49,992 nucleotides of DNA from assembly GCA_964540695.1 (NCBI GenBank), contig CAZINS010000006.1, forward strand, positions 1-49,992. The letters run 5' to 3'. The DNA comes from DYGA01 sp964540695. GTDB taxonomy: Bacteria > Patescibacteriota > Patescibacteriia > S139-126. Shown here piece by piece: positions 30,469-37,548 of the stretch. Under the pieces are notes generated by a model. It was given only the letters and a program-made list of their open reading frames with translations. It was not told the DNA's origin and made no database searches. Position 1 is the stretch's first letter. The number at the start of each line of letters is the position of its first letter. A program made the translations under genes and the position numbers.

Positions 30469-30484
30469 TGTTCCACGTGGAACA
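30469..30484. promoter_or_regulatory. parS: parS-like ParB-binding site 1
   Basis: TGTTCCACGTGGAACA is a perfect 16-bp palindrome matching the conserved bacterial parS centromere sequence. ParB loads here and recruits SMC to organise the origin. An smc gene is present at 40985; parA/parB are not in the window. Confidence 0.88.
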
Positions 30485-30486
30485 TT

Positions 30487-30515
30487 TTGACATAAATTTA
30501 TAACTAATTCATAAT
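30487..30515 (+). promoter_or_regulatory. promoter of tRNA-Ala(GGC)
   Basis: TTGACA, 17-bp spacer, CATAAT, beginning three bases after the parS-like site and ending 11 bp before the tRNA. Confidence 0.55.
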
Positions 30516-30526
30516 TATACTGTTGT

Positions 30527-30603
<77 letters not shown>

Positions 30604-30775
30604 TTTAAAAAATATTTATAACCACAACAATGAATAATTAAATATTTATATTTAATAGCTGATCCTAAAAACAAAATATTTTTATTCATTAAATATAGTC
30701 TATAAAAGCTTTTTAATATATTTTACTTATACACTTGCTTAATTTAGTAATTTAGATTAAAATAAACACGATAAG

Positions 30776-30800
30776 ATCAGGGGTTTGCCCCTGATTTTGT
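30776..30800 (+). terminator. strong hairpin with T-run, probable terminator
   Basis: ATCAGGGG/CCCCTGAT perfect 8-bp stem with loop TTTG followed by TTTTGTCTTT. It lies between tRNA-Ala(GGC) and the second parS-like site. Confidence 0.75.
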
Positions 30801-30811
30801 CTTTATACATT

Positions 30812-30827
30812 AGTTCCACGTGGAACA
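30812..30827. promoter_or_regulatory. parS: parS-like ParB-binding site 2
   Basis: AGTTCCACGTGGAACA keeps the 14-bp palindromic core of site 1 with one changed outer base. It lies 343 bp from site 1 and 12 bp from the right arm of the inverted repeat. Confidence 0.82.
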
Positions 30828-30838
30828 TTTTAAAACAT

Positions 30839-30865
30839 TTAAGTGTCGTAAAATATTTAAATAAT
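30839..30865 (-). repeat. 27-bp inverted repeat, right arm
   Basis: Exact reverse complement of 30066-30092. It sits 28 bp before the CNNM-family gene. Confidence 0.9.
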
Positions 30866-30892
30866 AAAATCTATTTGTGATATCATGTATTT

Positions 30893-31873
30893 ATGATTTA
30901 TTTAGTTTTAATTTTATTAATCGTTTTATCTGGATTTTTTTCGGCTTCTGAAATTGCCTTTTTTTCCATTACTGACGCTCAAGCCAGACTTTTATTACAG
31001 AAAAATTATAAAAATGCCAAGTTAATAAATAAATTTAAGAAGTGGCCTCAGAAAACATTAATAACCATCCTAATTGGCAACAATATAGTAAATATTTTAT
31101 CTGCTTCCTTAGCTACTCTTATAGCTTTAGACTTGTTTGGTAATTTTGGTGTTGGTATAGCTACGGGTGTGGTTACTTTAGTAATATTGATATTTGGGGA
31201 AATAGTACCTAAATCATTTGCCCAAAAAAATAATTTAAAGATTGCTCAATTATTGTCACCTTTATTAAACATTTTTTTTATATTATTTAAGCCCATAGTT
31301 TGGTTGTTAAGAGAGTTTAATTTGATAATTTTAAAAGTATTCAAGTTAAAGGAAAATAAATTTTTAACCGAAGAAGAAATTCGTACTTTAGCTCGGTTAG
31401 GTGTAGAAAGTGGACATATTGAATACCGTGAACACGAAATAATAGAAAGAGTTTTTTTATTAAATGATATAGCCGTAAAAGAAATTATGACCCCTAAATA
31501 TAAGGTTGTTTTTTTAAACGGCGAAGTACCGGTTGATAGTATAGCTTATTTTATAGGTCAATCTGGCTATTCGCGTTATCCAATATATATTGACAATGAA
31601 AATAAAATAATAGGTTATGTACATATTCATGACATAATGAAAGTTTTAAACAGTGATGATAGAGAGATGTTGTTACTAAAATTGGCTCGTAAAATTTCTA
31701 GTTTTGATCAAAATGAAAAGATTGATATTGTTTTACGTAAAATGATCAAACTAAAAGAGCATATCGCATTAGTTACCAGAAAGAACAAACTAGAAATAAT
31801 AGGTTTAGTTTCGTTGGAAGATGTTTTAGAACATTTAGTTGGTGAGATAGAGGATGAAGCCGATAAAGCCTAA
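30893..31873 (+). CDS. CNNM/HlyC-type membrane protein (DUF21 + CBS pair)
   Basis: A 326-residue membrane protein of the CNNM/CorB group, linked to Mg or other divalent-cation transport. The DUF21 transmembrane domain covers about 1-135, with G-F-F-S-A-S-E-I-A-F near 14-23 and I-F-G-E-I-V-P-K-S near 101-109. Two CBS domains follow (V-K-E-I-M-T-P near 195, then a second about 260-320). The usual C-terminal CorC_HlyC domain is absent, since the protein ends just after the CBS pair. Annotators often call such genes hemolysins, but nothing here indicates a toxin. Confidence 0.88.
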   Translation: MIYLVLILLIVLSGFFSASEIAFFSITDAQARLLLQKNYKNAKLINKFKKWPQKTLITILIGNNIVNILSASLATLIALDLFGNFGVGIATGVVTLVILIFGEIVPKSFAQKNNLKIAQLLSPLLNIFFILFKPIVWLLREFNLIILKVFKLKENKFLTEEEIRTLARLGVESGHIEYREHEIIERVFLLNDIAVKEIMTPKYKVVFLNGEVPVDSIAYFIGQSGYSRYPIYIDNENKIIGYVHIHDIMKVLNSDDREMLLLKLARKISSFDQNEKIDIVLRKMIKLKEHIALVTRKNKLEIIGLVSLEDVLEHLVGEIEDEADKA

Positions 31874-31879
31874 TCAGAT

Positions 31880-31908
31880 TTGACAAAATATTTCATATAC
31901 TATATACT
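31880..31908 (+). promoter_or_regulatory. sigma70 promoter of the csoR-trxA-trxB-gdhA operon
   Basis: TTGACA, exactly 17 bp, TATACT. Transcription should begin near 31914, only about seven bases before the ATG at 31921, so the mRNA may be nearly leaderless. The -10 lies within the large palindrome. Confidence 0.8.
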
Positions 31909-31926
31909 AGTATATAGTATATGAAA
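31891..31926. promoter_or_regulatory. perfect 36-bp palindrome, probable operator
   Basis: The half-site TTTCATATACTATATACT is followed by its exact reverse complement, centred between 31908 and 31909. It covers the -10 box, the likely start site and the start codon of the CsoR-like gene. Such placement suggests autorepression by the encoded regulator. The palindrome could also form a cruciform or an mRNA hairpin. Confidence 0.8.
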
Positions 31927-32181
31927 AACAGTTGTGATAAAAATTATATTTTAACTAATTTACGTCGGTCAATTGGTCAGATGCAGGGTGTGGAAAAAAT
32001 GATTAATGAAGACAGAGACATAGCCGAGGTATTACAACAACTAGCAGCCTCAAATTCAGCATTGCGCTCAGTGGCCAAGTTGTTATTATTAAATTATGCC
32101 AACGGCTGTTTTAATGCTAACAAAAAGTTATCAAAAAAAGATTTAGAAAAATTAATCAATCAAATGTTTAAAAATTTATAA
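31921..32181 (+). CDS. CsoR/FrmR/CstR-family transcriptional regulator (atypical ligands)
   Basis: An 86-residue all-helical repressor of the CsoR (DUF156) family. R-R-S-I-G-Q-M-Q-G-V and M-I-N-E-D-R near 15-32 and the A-L-R-S-V-A-K-L-L-L-L-N helix match it. CsoR copper sensors use Cys, His, Cys; here the first Cys is Ile34, the His is Tyr59, and only Cys63 remains, plus an extra Cys5 near the N-terminus. It therefore probably does not sense copper in the standard way, and a thiol or redox signal is an inference supported by the thioredoxin genes behind it. It is the first gene of the operon, seven bases before trxA. Confidence 0.82.
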   Translation: MKNSCDKNYILTNLRRSIGQMQGVEKMINEDRDIAEVLQQLAASNSALRSVAKLLLLNYANGCFNANKKLSKKDLEKLINQMFKNL

Positions 32182-32188
32182 ATAAATT

Positions 32189-32509
32189 ATGTCAGAAAAA
32201 ACACTTACAGACCAAAATTTTGAAGAAGAAGTATTGAAAAGTAACCAAGTCGTATTGGTTGATTTTTGGGCGCCTTGGTGCGGACCTTGTCGTATTGTTG
32301 GTCCAATCGTTGAGCAAATTGCTCAAGAGTATGCGGGTAAAGCCAAAGTAGGAAAGTTAAATGTTGATGAAAATCTTATTACTTCACAAAAGTATGGCAT
32401 CATGAGCATTCCTTCTTTATTAATTTTTAAGAATGGAGAGGTGGTTGATCAAATGATTGGCGCTCAGCCTAAAGAGGCTATTACTGAAAAATTAGACAAA
32501 GCCCTCTAA
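32189..32509 (+). CDS. trxA: thioredoxin
   Basis: A 106-residue disulfide reductase with active site W-C-G-P-C (30-34), the buried Asp at 25 (L-V-D-F-W-A) and the cis-Pro region S-I-P-S-L near 72-76. It is placed directly before its reductase gene. It reduces cytoplasmic protein disulfides, and would be co-controlled by the upstream CsoR-like regulator. Confidence 0.96.
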   Translation: MSEKTLTDQNFEEEVLKSNQVVLVDFWAPWCGPCRIVGPIVEQIAQEYAGKAKVGKLNVDENLITSQKYGIMSIPSLLIFKNGEVVDQMIGAQPKEAITEKLDKAL

Positions 32510-32529
32510 TTTATTATCAATATTTTTAT

Positions 32530-33504
32530 ATGGAAAATACAAATCCGATTGAGTATTTTGATGTTATTATTATTGGAGCTGGTGCCGCGGGATTAACAGC
32601 AGGTGTTTATACTTCAAGAAGAGCCTTAAAAACATTGATTATTTCTAAAGATGTGGGTGGTCAAGCTGCTTTAACTACCGAAATAGAAAATTATCCAGGA
32701 GTCGGGTTGGTTGATGGTTTTGATTTAATGAATCGTTTTTTAGCTGATGCTAAAAAATTTGGAGCTATTCTTAAATCAGAAGAAGCAAGAAAGATTGAAA
32801 AAGAAAATGAAGATTTTTTGATTACTACCAATAGTAACCAATATCGAGCGGCCTCGATTATTTTGGCTTTTGGTTTAACACCACGTGATTTAGGTGTACC
32901 GGGTGAGGAAGAATTAAAGGGTCGGGGAGTATCTTATTGTGCTACTTGTGACGGACCTTTATTTAAAGAAAAAAATGTGGCTGTAATCGGTGGAGGAAAC
33001 AGTGCCCTGGATGCAGCTGAATATATTTCCCGGTTGGCAAAAAAAGTTTATTTAATTCACCGACGTGATAAATTCCGTGGTGATGAGATATTAGTAGAAA
33101 GAGTTAATAAAATTTCCAACATTGAAATTTTATTAAATACCAATATTGCAGCCATCGTCGGCACCGCTAAAGTAGAAGCTATTGAACTGGTAGACATTGA
33201 AAATAAACCAATTAAAAGTTTGGCGGTTGATGGTTTGTTTGTGGAAATTGGTCATGTTGCAAAAACCGATTGGGTGGGAGAGTTGGTTGAATTTGATGAT
33301 CATAAACAAATTAAAACCAATAAAAATTGTGAAACCAAAACAGCTGGTATTTTTGCCGCCGGTGATGTGACTGACATTGCTTATAAACAAATAATTATAT
33401 CTGGAGGTGAGGGCGCCAAGGCAGCTTTACAGGCATATAAATATTTACAGCAAACCAAAGGTATCAAAGGTGTAAATATTGACTGGGGAGTTGCTAAAAA
33501 ATAA
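32530..33504 (+). CDS. trxB: thioredoxin reductase
   Basis: A 324-residue low-molecular-weight flavoprotein that passes electrons from NADPH to thioredoxin. FAD-binding G-A-G-A-A-G is at 16-21, the redox C-A-T-C at about 137-140, the NADPH-binding G-G-G-N-S-A-L-D-A-A near 154-163, H-R-R-D-K near 177-181, and the closing G-I-F-A-A-G-D-V near 275-282. The HRRxxxR signature is H-R-R-D-K-F-R, favouring NADPH. It is 20 bp after trxA. Confidence 0.95.
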   Translation: MENTNPIEYFDVIIIGAGAAGLTAGVYTSRRALKTLIISKDVGGQAALTTEIENYPGVGLVDGFDLMNRFLADAKKFGAILKSEEARKIEKENEDFLITTNSNQYRAASIILAFGLTPRDLGVPGEEELKGRGVSYCATCDGPLFKEKNVAVIGGGNSALDAAEYISRLAKKVYLIHRRDKFRGDEILVERVNKISNIEILLNTNIAAIVGTAKVEAIELVDIENKPIKSLAVDGLFVEIGHVAKTDWVGELVEFDDHKQIKTNKNCETKTAGIFAAGDVTDIAYKQIIISGGEGAKAALQAYKYLQQTKGIKGVNIDWGVAKK

Positions 33505-33515
33505 TAAATCAATTT

Positions 33516-34781
33516 ATGGCCAATTTATTTAAAAACGCACTAACGCAATTAGAAAATATTAAAGGTTATTTAGATATCCCAGTTGATATTTTGGAACAAC
33601 TAAAACAACCCCAGCGTATTCTAGAAGCCGCTATACCGGTTCGAATGGATAATGGTTCAATAAAAGTATTTACTGGTTACCGGGTGCAGTACAATAATGC
33701 TCGCGGACCATTTAAAGGAGGCATTCGTTTTCATCCGCAAACTGATTTAAATGAAGTAAAGGCCTTGTCTTTTTGGATGGCTATAAAAACGGCGGTAGTA
33801 AATATTCCTTTAGGTGGTGGTAAGGGTGGAGTAACAGTTGATCCTAAAAAATTATCAATCTCTGAATTGGAAAAATTATCACGCGGATATATCAGAGCTT
33901 TTAAAGATTTTATTGGTCCAACACTTGATGTACCAGCGCCAGACGTTAATACCAATCCCCAAATTATGGCATGGATGGCTGATGAATATAATCAGTTAAA
34001 AGGTAGTGGTAATTTAGGTGTGGTAACTGGTAAGCCCTTAAGCTTAGGCGGTTCTTTGGGTCGGACTGAGGCTACTGGACTAGGAGGATATTATATTTTT
34101 TCTGCTTTAGCTAAAAAATTAAAATTAAATCCAACTAAAACCACAGTAGCGGTGCAAGGTTTTGGTAACGTTGGTTATTATATTGCCAAATTTTTACACC
34201 AAGCAGGTTGGCGGGTAGTGGCGGTAGCAGATTCTCAAGGAGGAATATATGATAAAAAGTTAAGAGGTATGAATCCTGATCATTTATTAAAACAAAAAAT
34301 GGAAAAAGGGTTTAATGATGGTTGTTACTGCGTTGGCAGTGTTTGTGATTGTGAAAATTATTCAAGTATTTCTAATCAAAAAATATTGGAATTACCAGTA
34401 GATGTGATTATACCGGCAGCTTTGGAAAATGCTATTACTGAAAAAAATGTTGGTAAAATTAAAGCAAATATAATTTTAGAAATGGCTAACGGAGGCATAA
34501 CTCCACTCGCAGAAAATAAATTATTGAAAAAGAAAAAAATAATAGTACCCGATGTACTGGCTAATGCCGGGGGAGTAACAGTTTCCTATTTTGAATGGTT
34601 ACAAAACCAACAAAATTATTATTGGACAGAAAAAGAAGTCAATCAAAAATTGTCTGATGTTATGCAGCAAGCATTTAATGAGGTTTGGCAAATCAAAGAA
34701 AAAAAATCTGTAGATTTAAGAACAGCCGCTTTTGTTTTAGCAGTACAACGAATTGTAGATAGCATGAAAATCAGACAATAA
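33516..34781 (+). CDS. gdhA: glutamate dehydrogenase (Glu/Leu/Phe/Val family)
   Basis: A 421-residue hexameric-type enzyme converting 2-oxoglutarate and ammonia to glutamate and back. Substrate-binding and catalytic Lys lie in P-L-G-G-G-K-G-G-V near 96-104 and P-A-P-D-V-N-T near 144-150. The Rossmann domain has G-F-G-N-V-G near 216-221 and E-M-A-N-G-G near 325-330. Length fits the short bacterial/archaeal form. A C-D-C motif (near 274-278) is an unusual small insert-like Cys cluster. Last gene of the operon; the link to thioredoxin is by co-transcription only. Confidence 0.92.
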   Translation: MANLFKNALTQLENIKGYLDIPVDILEQLKQPQRILEAAIPVRMDNGSIKVFTGYRVQYNNARGPFKGGIRFHPQTDLNEVKALSFWMAIKTAVVNIPLGGGKGGVTVDPKKLSISELEKLSRGYIRAFKDFIGPTLDVPAPDVNTNPQIMAWMADEYNQLKGSGNLGVVTGKPLSLGGSLGRTEATGLGGYYIFSALAKKLKLNPTKTTVAVQGFGNVGYYIAKFLHQAGWRVVAVADSQGGIYDKKLRGMNPDHLLKQKMEKGFNDGCYCVGSVCDCENYSSISNQKILELPVDVIIPAALENAITEKNVGKIKANIILEMANGGITPLAENKLLKKKKIIVPDVLANAGGVTVSYFEWLQNQQNYYWTEKEVNQKLSDVMQQAFNEVWQIKEKKSVDLRTAAFVLAVQRIVDSMKIRQ

Positions 34782-34810
34782 GTTCAATTTAAAAAAATAA
34801 GTACAATAAA

Positions 34811-34840
34811 ATCACTAGCTTACAGCTGGTGATTTTTATT
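34811..34840 (+). terminator. terminator of the csoR-trx-gdh operon
   Basis: ATCACTAGC/GCTGGTGAT 9-bp stem (one G-T pair) with TTACA loop and a following T-run, 29 bp after the gdhA stop. Confidence 0.8.
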
Positions 34841-34852
34841 AAAAACAAAAAA

Positions 34853-34896
34853 CAGGGCTAGAGTGCATTTTTTTATTCCCCATGCTTGTTGCCCTG
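34853..34896. terminator. CAGGGC/GCCCTG hairpin with T-runs on both strands
   Basis: A 6-bp GC stem encloses an inner GCAT/ATGC pairing. T-runs occur after it on both strands. On the minus strand it would end the small unit that begins near 35230. Confidence 0.6.
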
Positions 34897-34914
34897 CTTT
34901 TTGTACAAACTCTT

Positions 34915-34956
34915 ATGACTAGTTTTTAGCTCATGCCAAACTAAAAAGTTTAGTCA
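34915..34956. repeat. long imperfect inverted repeat
   Basis: TGACTAGTTTTTAG and CTAAAAAGTTTAGTCA pair with a small bulge around an 11-base loop. It directly follows the 70-residue frame on the minus strand and may form part of its 3' untranslated structure. Confidence 0.6.
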
Positions 34957-35166
34957 CAAGGGCTTGTTGTTTTTTAAATTTTGTGAAGAACGTTGCCAAT
35001 ACCAAGGAAGTTGTTGGTAGTTACCCCTTTGTTTCCAAGAAAAGTATTGGTTCAACGGTGCGGTGGTTTTTGTTTTTTTAATTAAACTATTTTGCCACGT
35101 TCTAATATATTGACGATAGCGTCTACGCCAGACAAAAAATAGTTTGAATTGTTTTTTAAATTTCAT
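34954..35166 (-). CDS. hypothetical 70-residue basic, aromatic-rich protein
   Basis: A 70-residue frame rich in Arg, Lys, Trp, Tyr and Gln (W-R-R-R-Y-R-Q-Y near 13-20, L-P-W-Y-W-Q-R near 53-59). I do not recognise it. Supporting evidence is indirect. A minus-strand TTGACT-18-TAAATT promoter (35199-35228) stands upstream, and the hairpins at 34915-34956 and 34853-34896 close the unit. No Shine-Dalgarno is visible. An RNA gene with a chance reading frame is an equally fair alternative. Confidence 0.4.
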   Translation of the reverse strand: MKFKKQFKLFFVWRRRYRQYIRTWQNSLIKKTKTTAPLNQYFSWKQRGNYQQLPWYWQRSSQNLKNNKPL

Positions 35167-35198
35167 AATAATTAAAATAACAAAACTTCTCCAAATTA

Positions 35199-35228
35199 AA
35201 TTTAACTAAAGAGGTATTGGGCAGTCAA
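35199..35228 (-). promoter_or_regulatory. putative promoter of the 70-residue frame or RNA
   Basis: Minus strand TTGACT, 18-bp spacer, TAAATT, about 33 bp from the ATG at 35166. Confidence 0.4.
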
Positions 35229-35284
35229 TAATAAATTTTTATTTAATATTAGCTAAAAAAACAATATAGTGGTTTGTTTTCAAC

Positions 35285-35347
35285 TTATACACAATTATTT
35301 ATATTTTGTACATAGGTTATTATTAGATTATTGGTATTTTATACACA
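35285..35347 (+). promoter_or_regulatory. two DnaA-box-like TTATACACA sites
   Basis: TTATACACA at 35285-35293 and 35339-35347, same orientation, 54 bp apart, in the 203-bp AT-rich gap before rnhB. TTATACACA is a known DnaA box variant (E. coli R2). TGTACAT motifs lie between and after them. They could regulate rnhB or titrate DnaA. Confidence 0.45.
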
Positions 35348-35369
35348 TATTATGTACATTAGTTAAAAA

Positions 35370-35981
35370 ATGAATCTAAATAAAGAGAAAAATTTAATAA
35401 AAAAAGGGTTTAAAAGCATTGTTGGTTTAGATGAAGCTGGACGTGGCGCTTGGGCCGGTCCTTTGGTGGCTGGCTGTGTAATGATGAAGGCCAATATGGA
35501 TTTAAGAAAAAAAGAATACTTTTTTCTACAACAAGTTAATGACTCAAAAAAATTAACCCCTACTAACCGAGAAAGATTATTTAAAATAATTGATGATACT
35601 TTAAACTGGTCCGTGGGCATAGTAAGCGTTAGGGAAATAGAAACAATGGGTATCAATCAAGCCAACCGTCAAGCTTTAATTAGAGCTTTTAATAATTTAA
35701 AAAAAACAGCAGACTTTGCTTTGGTAGATTTTTGGCAAAATTTATCGCTAGGTATTAGTAATCAGGGTTTTGTCAGAGCTGATAGTAGATTTTTTACTGT
35801 GGCCGCTGCTTCTATTGTCGCCAAGGTATATCGTGATAATATGATGATGCAATTAGACCAAGAAAATAATCAGTGGCAATTTGCTAAACATAAAGGTTAT
35901 GGTACTAAAGAACATGCGCAAGCAATAAAAAAATATGGTTTAAGTCACCATCACCGTTTAAGTTTTTTGAGTAATTTTTGA
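35370..35981 (+). CDS. rnhB: ribonuclease HII
   Basis: Removes ribonucleotides and RNA primers from DNA. The 203-residue protein has G-L-D-E-A-G-R-G-A-W-A-G-P near 19-31 (catalytic D21, E22), N-D-S-K-K-L-T near 56-62, L-V-D-F-W near 115-119 and the later R-A-D-S-R-F-F-T-V-A-A-A-S-I-V-A-K segment typical of HII. The catalytic Asp-Glu-Asp-Asp set appears complete. Confidence 0.94.
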   Translation: MNLNKEKNLIKKGFKSIVGLDEAGRGAWAGPLVAGCVMMKANMDLRKKEYFFLQQVNDSKKLTPTNRERLFKIIDDTLNWSVGIVSVREIETMGINQANRQALIRAFNNLKKTADFALVDFWQNLSLGISNQGFVRADSRFFTVAAASIVAKVYRDNMMMQLDQENNQWQFAKHKGYGTKEHAQAIKKYGLSHHHRLSFLSNF

Positions 35982-36048
35982 TTACAACAAAGCTATTATT
36001 TTTTTTATTTTTTTGTTAAAATTAGATTGTTTAAAATTATAAAATTTT

Positions 36049-36606
36049 ATGACTAATGTAGCTACTGGTACAAAATTATTAAATCCACTAGAAATTTTAC
36101 AGCATAGTGGATTAGAAAAAGGTATGAAATTAGCTGATTTAGGTTGCGGCAATGGTTATTTTGCTTTGACGGCTGCACAAATAGTAGGTGGTCATGGTCA
36201 AATTTATGCGGTTGATATAATGAAATCTTGTTTAGAGACAATTAAGCGTGAGGCTCAAAGACATCATCTTTTAAACATTAAAACTGTATGGTCAAACCTG
36301 GAGATATTAGGAGCTACTAAAATTCCTTTAGGTTTAATGGATTTTGTTTTGGTTATACATGCTATGTATCAGTCCCAACAAAGACAAAATTTTTTAAATG
36401 AAGCGGCGCGTTTTTTAAAGGTAGGGGGAAAATTATTGATAATTGATTGGAAAAAAAACAATATTCCTCTGGGTCCACCTGTAGAACAAAGAGTGGGGAT
36501 TGAAGAAATAAAATCTTTATTAACCAACAATAAGCAGCTAAAATTGGTTGAAGAGTTTGTCCCCGGTGAATATCATTATGGATTATTGTACGAAAAAATT
36601 AACTAA
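36049..36606 (+). CDS. class I SAM-dependent methyltransferase
   Basis: A 185-residue Rossmann-fold methyltransferase with motif I L-A-D-L-G-C-G-N-G-Y-F (24-34), acidic motif II A-V-D-I (55-58) and F-L-V-I-H-A-M-Y near motif IV. The N-terminal L-L-N-P-L-E-I-L and G-L-E-K-G-M-K-L-A-D resemble UbiE/arsenite-type methyltransferases, but the substrate is not identifiable. Codon usage matches its neighbours. Confidence 0.85.
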   Translation: MTNVATGTKLLNPLEILQHSGLEKGMKLADLGCGNGYFALTAAQIVGGHGQIYAVDIMKSCLETIKREAQRHHLLNIKTVWSNLEILGATKIPLGLMDFVLVIHAMYQSQQRQNFLNEAARFLKVGGKLLIIDWKKNNIPLGPPVEQRVGIEEIKSLLTNNKQLKLVEEFVPGEYHYGLLYEKIN

Positions 36607-36617
36607 AATTTATTAAA

Positions 36618-37019
36618 ATGAATACATATTTAGATATTTCATATTGGTTTGCCTTATATCCGTCAGCCTGGAATCAATCAGGGAAAATTTATATTTGGGC
36701 GGCTCTGCTTGTTTTAGTTTTTGGTTTTATTTTAAAAATATTTTTAATTTTTAAAAAAAATAAAGGTGTTGGCAGAAAAACACTAAATAAGTTAAGCAAT
36801 TGTTTAATCACCTTATCGTTATTAGCTGTTATTTATTGGTTTATGAGACAACAGTTGGTACCATTTTTTTCCTCACGTTTTTGGTTGTTGTTGCTATTTA
36901 TAACCGCAATCGTTTGGTTGGTTTTTATAATTTTATATTTTTTACGTAAAAAGCGTGAAGAAAAAATTAACTTAGAACGCACAGCTTTGTACGGCAAGTA
37001 TTTGCCTGGACAAAAATGA
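36618..37019 (+). CDS. hypothetical membrane protein with three transmembrane segments
   Basis: A 133-residue protein with hydrophobic segments near 25-45, 60-77 and 86-108, then a basic cytoplasmic-type tail (L-R-K-K-R-E-E-K). I do not recognise a family. It overlaps the following UPF0102 gene by ATGA and follows the methyltransferase by 11 bp, so the three genes probably form one unit. Confidence 0.65.
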   Translation: MNTYLDISYWFALYPSAWNQSGKIYIWAALLVLVFGFILKIFLIFKKNKGVGRKTLNKLSNCLITLSLLAVIYWFMRQQLVPFFSSRFWLLLLFITAIVWLVFIILYFLRKKREEKINLERTALYGKYLPGQK

Positions 37020-37462
37020 TTGCCTTAGCATCAGAATTGAATCAGACCAGTTTTAAGCTGGCTGATTTTTTATCTAAAGATGATTTTGCTAAATTGAATT
37101 ATCGACAGCAATTGGGATTTTATGGCCAACAAGCTGCTAAATATTATTTATTAGGTAAAAAATTTGAAATTTTAGCGGAAAATTATTTTACTCGTCTGGG
37201 AGAATTAGATTTGGTAGTTAGAAATGATCAGGGAGTGAGAGTGGTTGAGGTAAAAACCAGAACTAATCGTGACAGAGGTGAGCCGTATGAGGCAGTCCAT
37301 AAATATAAACTTTTTTCCTTACAGCAAAGCGCTTATATTTTTATGCAAAGCAAGGGTTGGTTAGGTAAAGTAAATTTTCAAATTGATGTTTGTAGCGTGA
37401 TAATTGATAAAATAGAAAAAAAAGTAAAAATTAAATATTTAGAAAATGTAAGTTTAGAGTAA
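37016..37462 (+). CDS. UPF0102/YraN-family endonuclease-like protein
   Basis: A 148-residue protein with the restriction-endonuclease-like core of UPF0102: G-x-x-A-A-x-Y-Y-L near 41-49, E-L-D-L-V-V-R (64-70) and V-V-E-V-K-T-R (78-84), giving the D...E-x-K nuclease signature. An N-terminal 35-residue extension (S-E-L-N-Q-T-S-F...) precedes the core and is not typical of the short YraN. YraN often sits beside rnhB, and here rnhB is three genes upstream. Confidence 0.82.
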   Translation: MIALASELNQTSFKLADFLSKDDFAKLNYRQQLGFYGQQAAKYYLLGKKFEILAENYFTRLGELDLVVRNDQGVRVVEVKTRTNRDRGEPYEAVHKYKLFSLQQSAYIFMQSKGWLGKVNFQIDVCSVIIDKIEKKVKIKYLENVSLE

Positions 37463-37548
37463 GTTACACAGTTTTTCAACATTTTTTCTACTTGTCGCAA
37501 TTATTTAAAAAAATTAGAATTCATAAATAAAATTGTTAAATAGATATT

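Noticed and set aside
30893..31873. Hemolysin
   Set aside because: The DUF21-CBS layout is that of CNNM/CorB-type transport-related proteins; nothing suggests a lytic toxin.
31891..31926. Palindrome as a rho-independent terminator of the CNNM gene
   Set aside because: It lacks a GC-rich stem and a T-run, and it overlaps a promoter and start codon, which fits an operator better.
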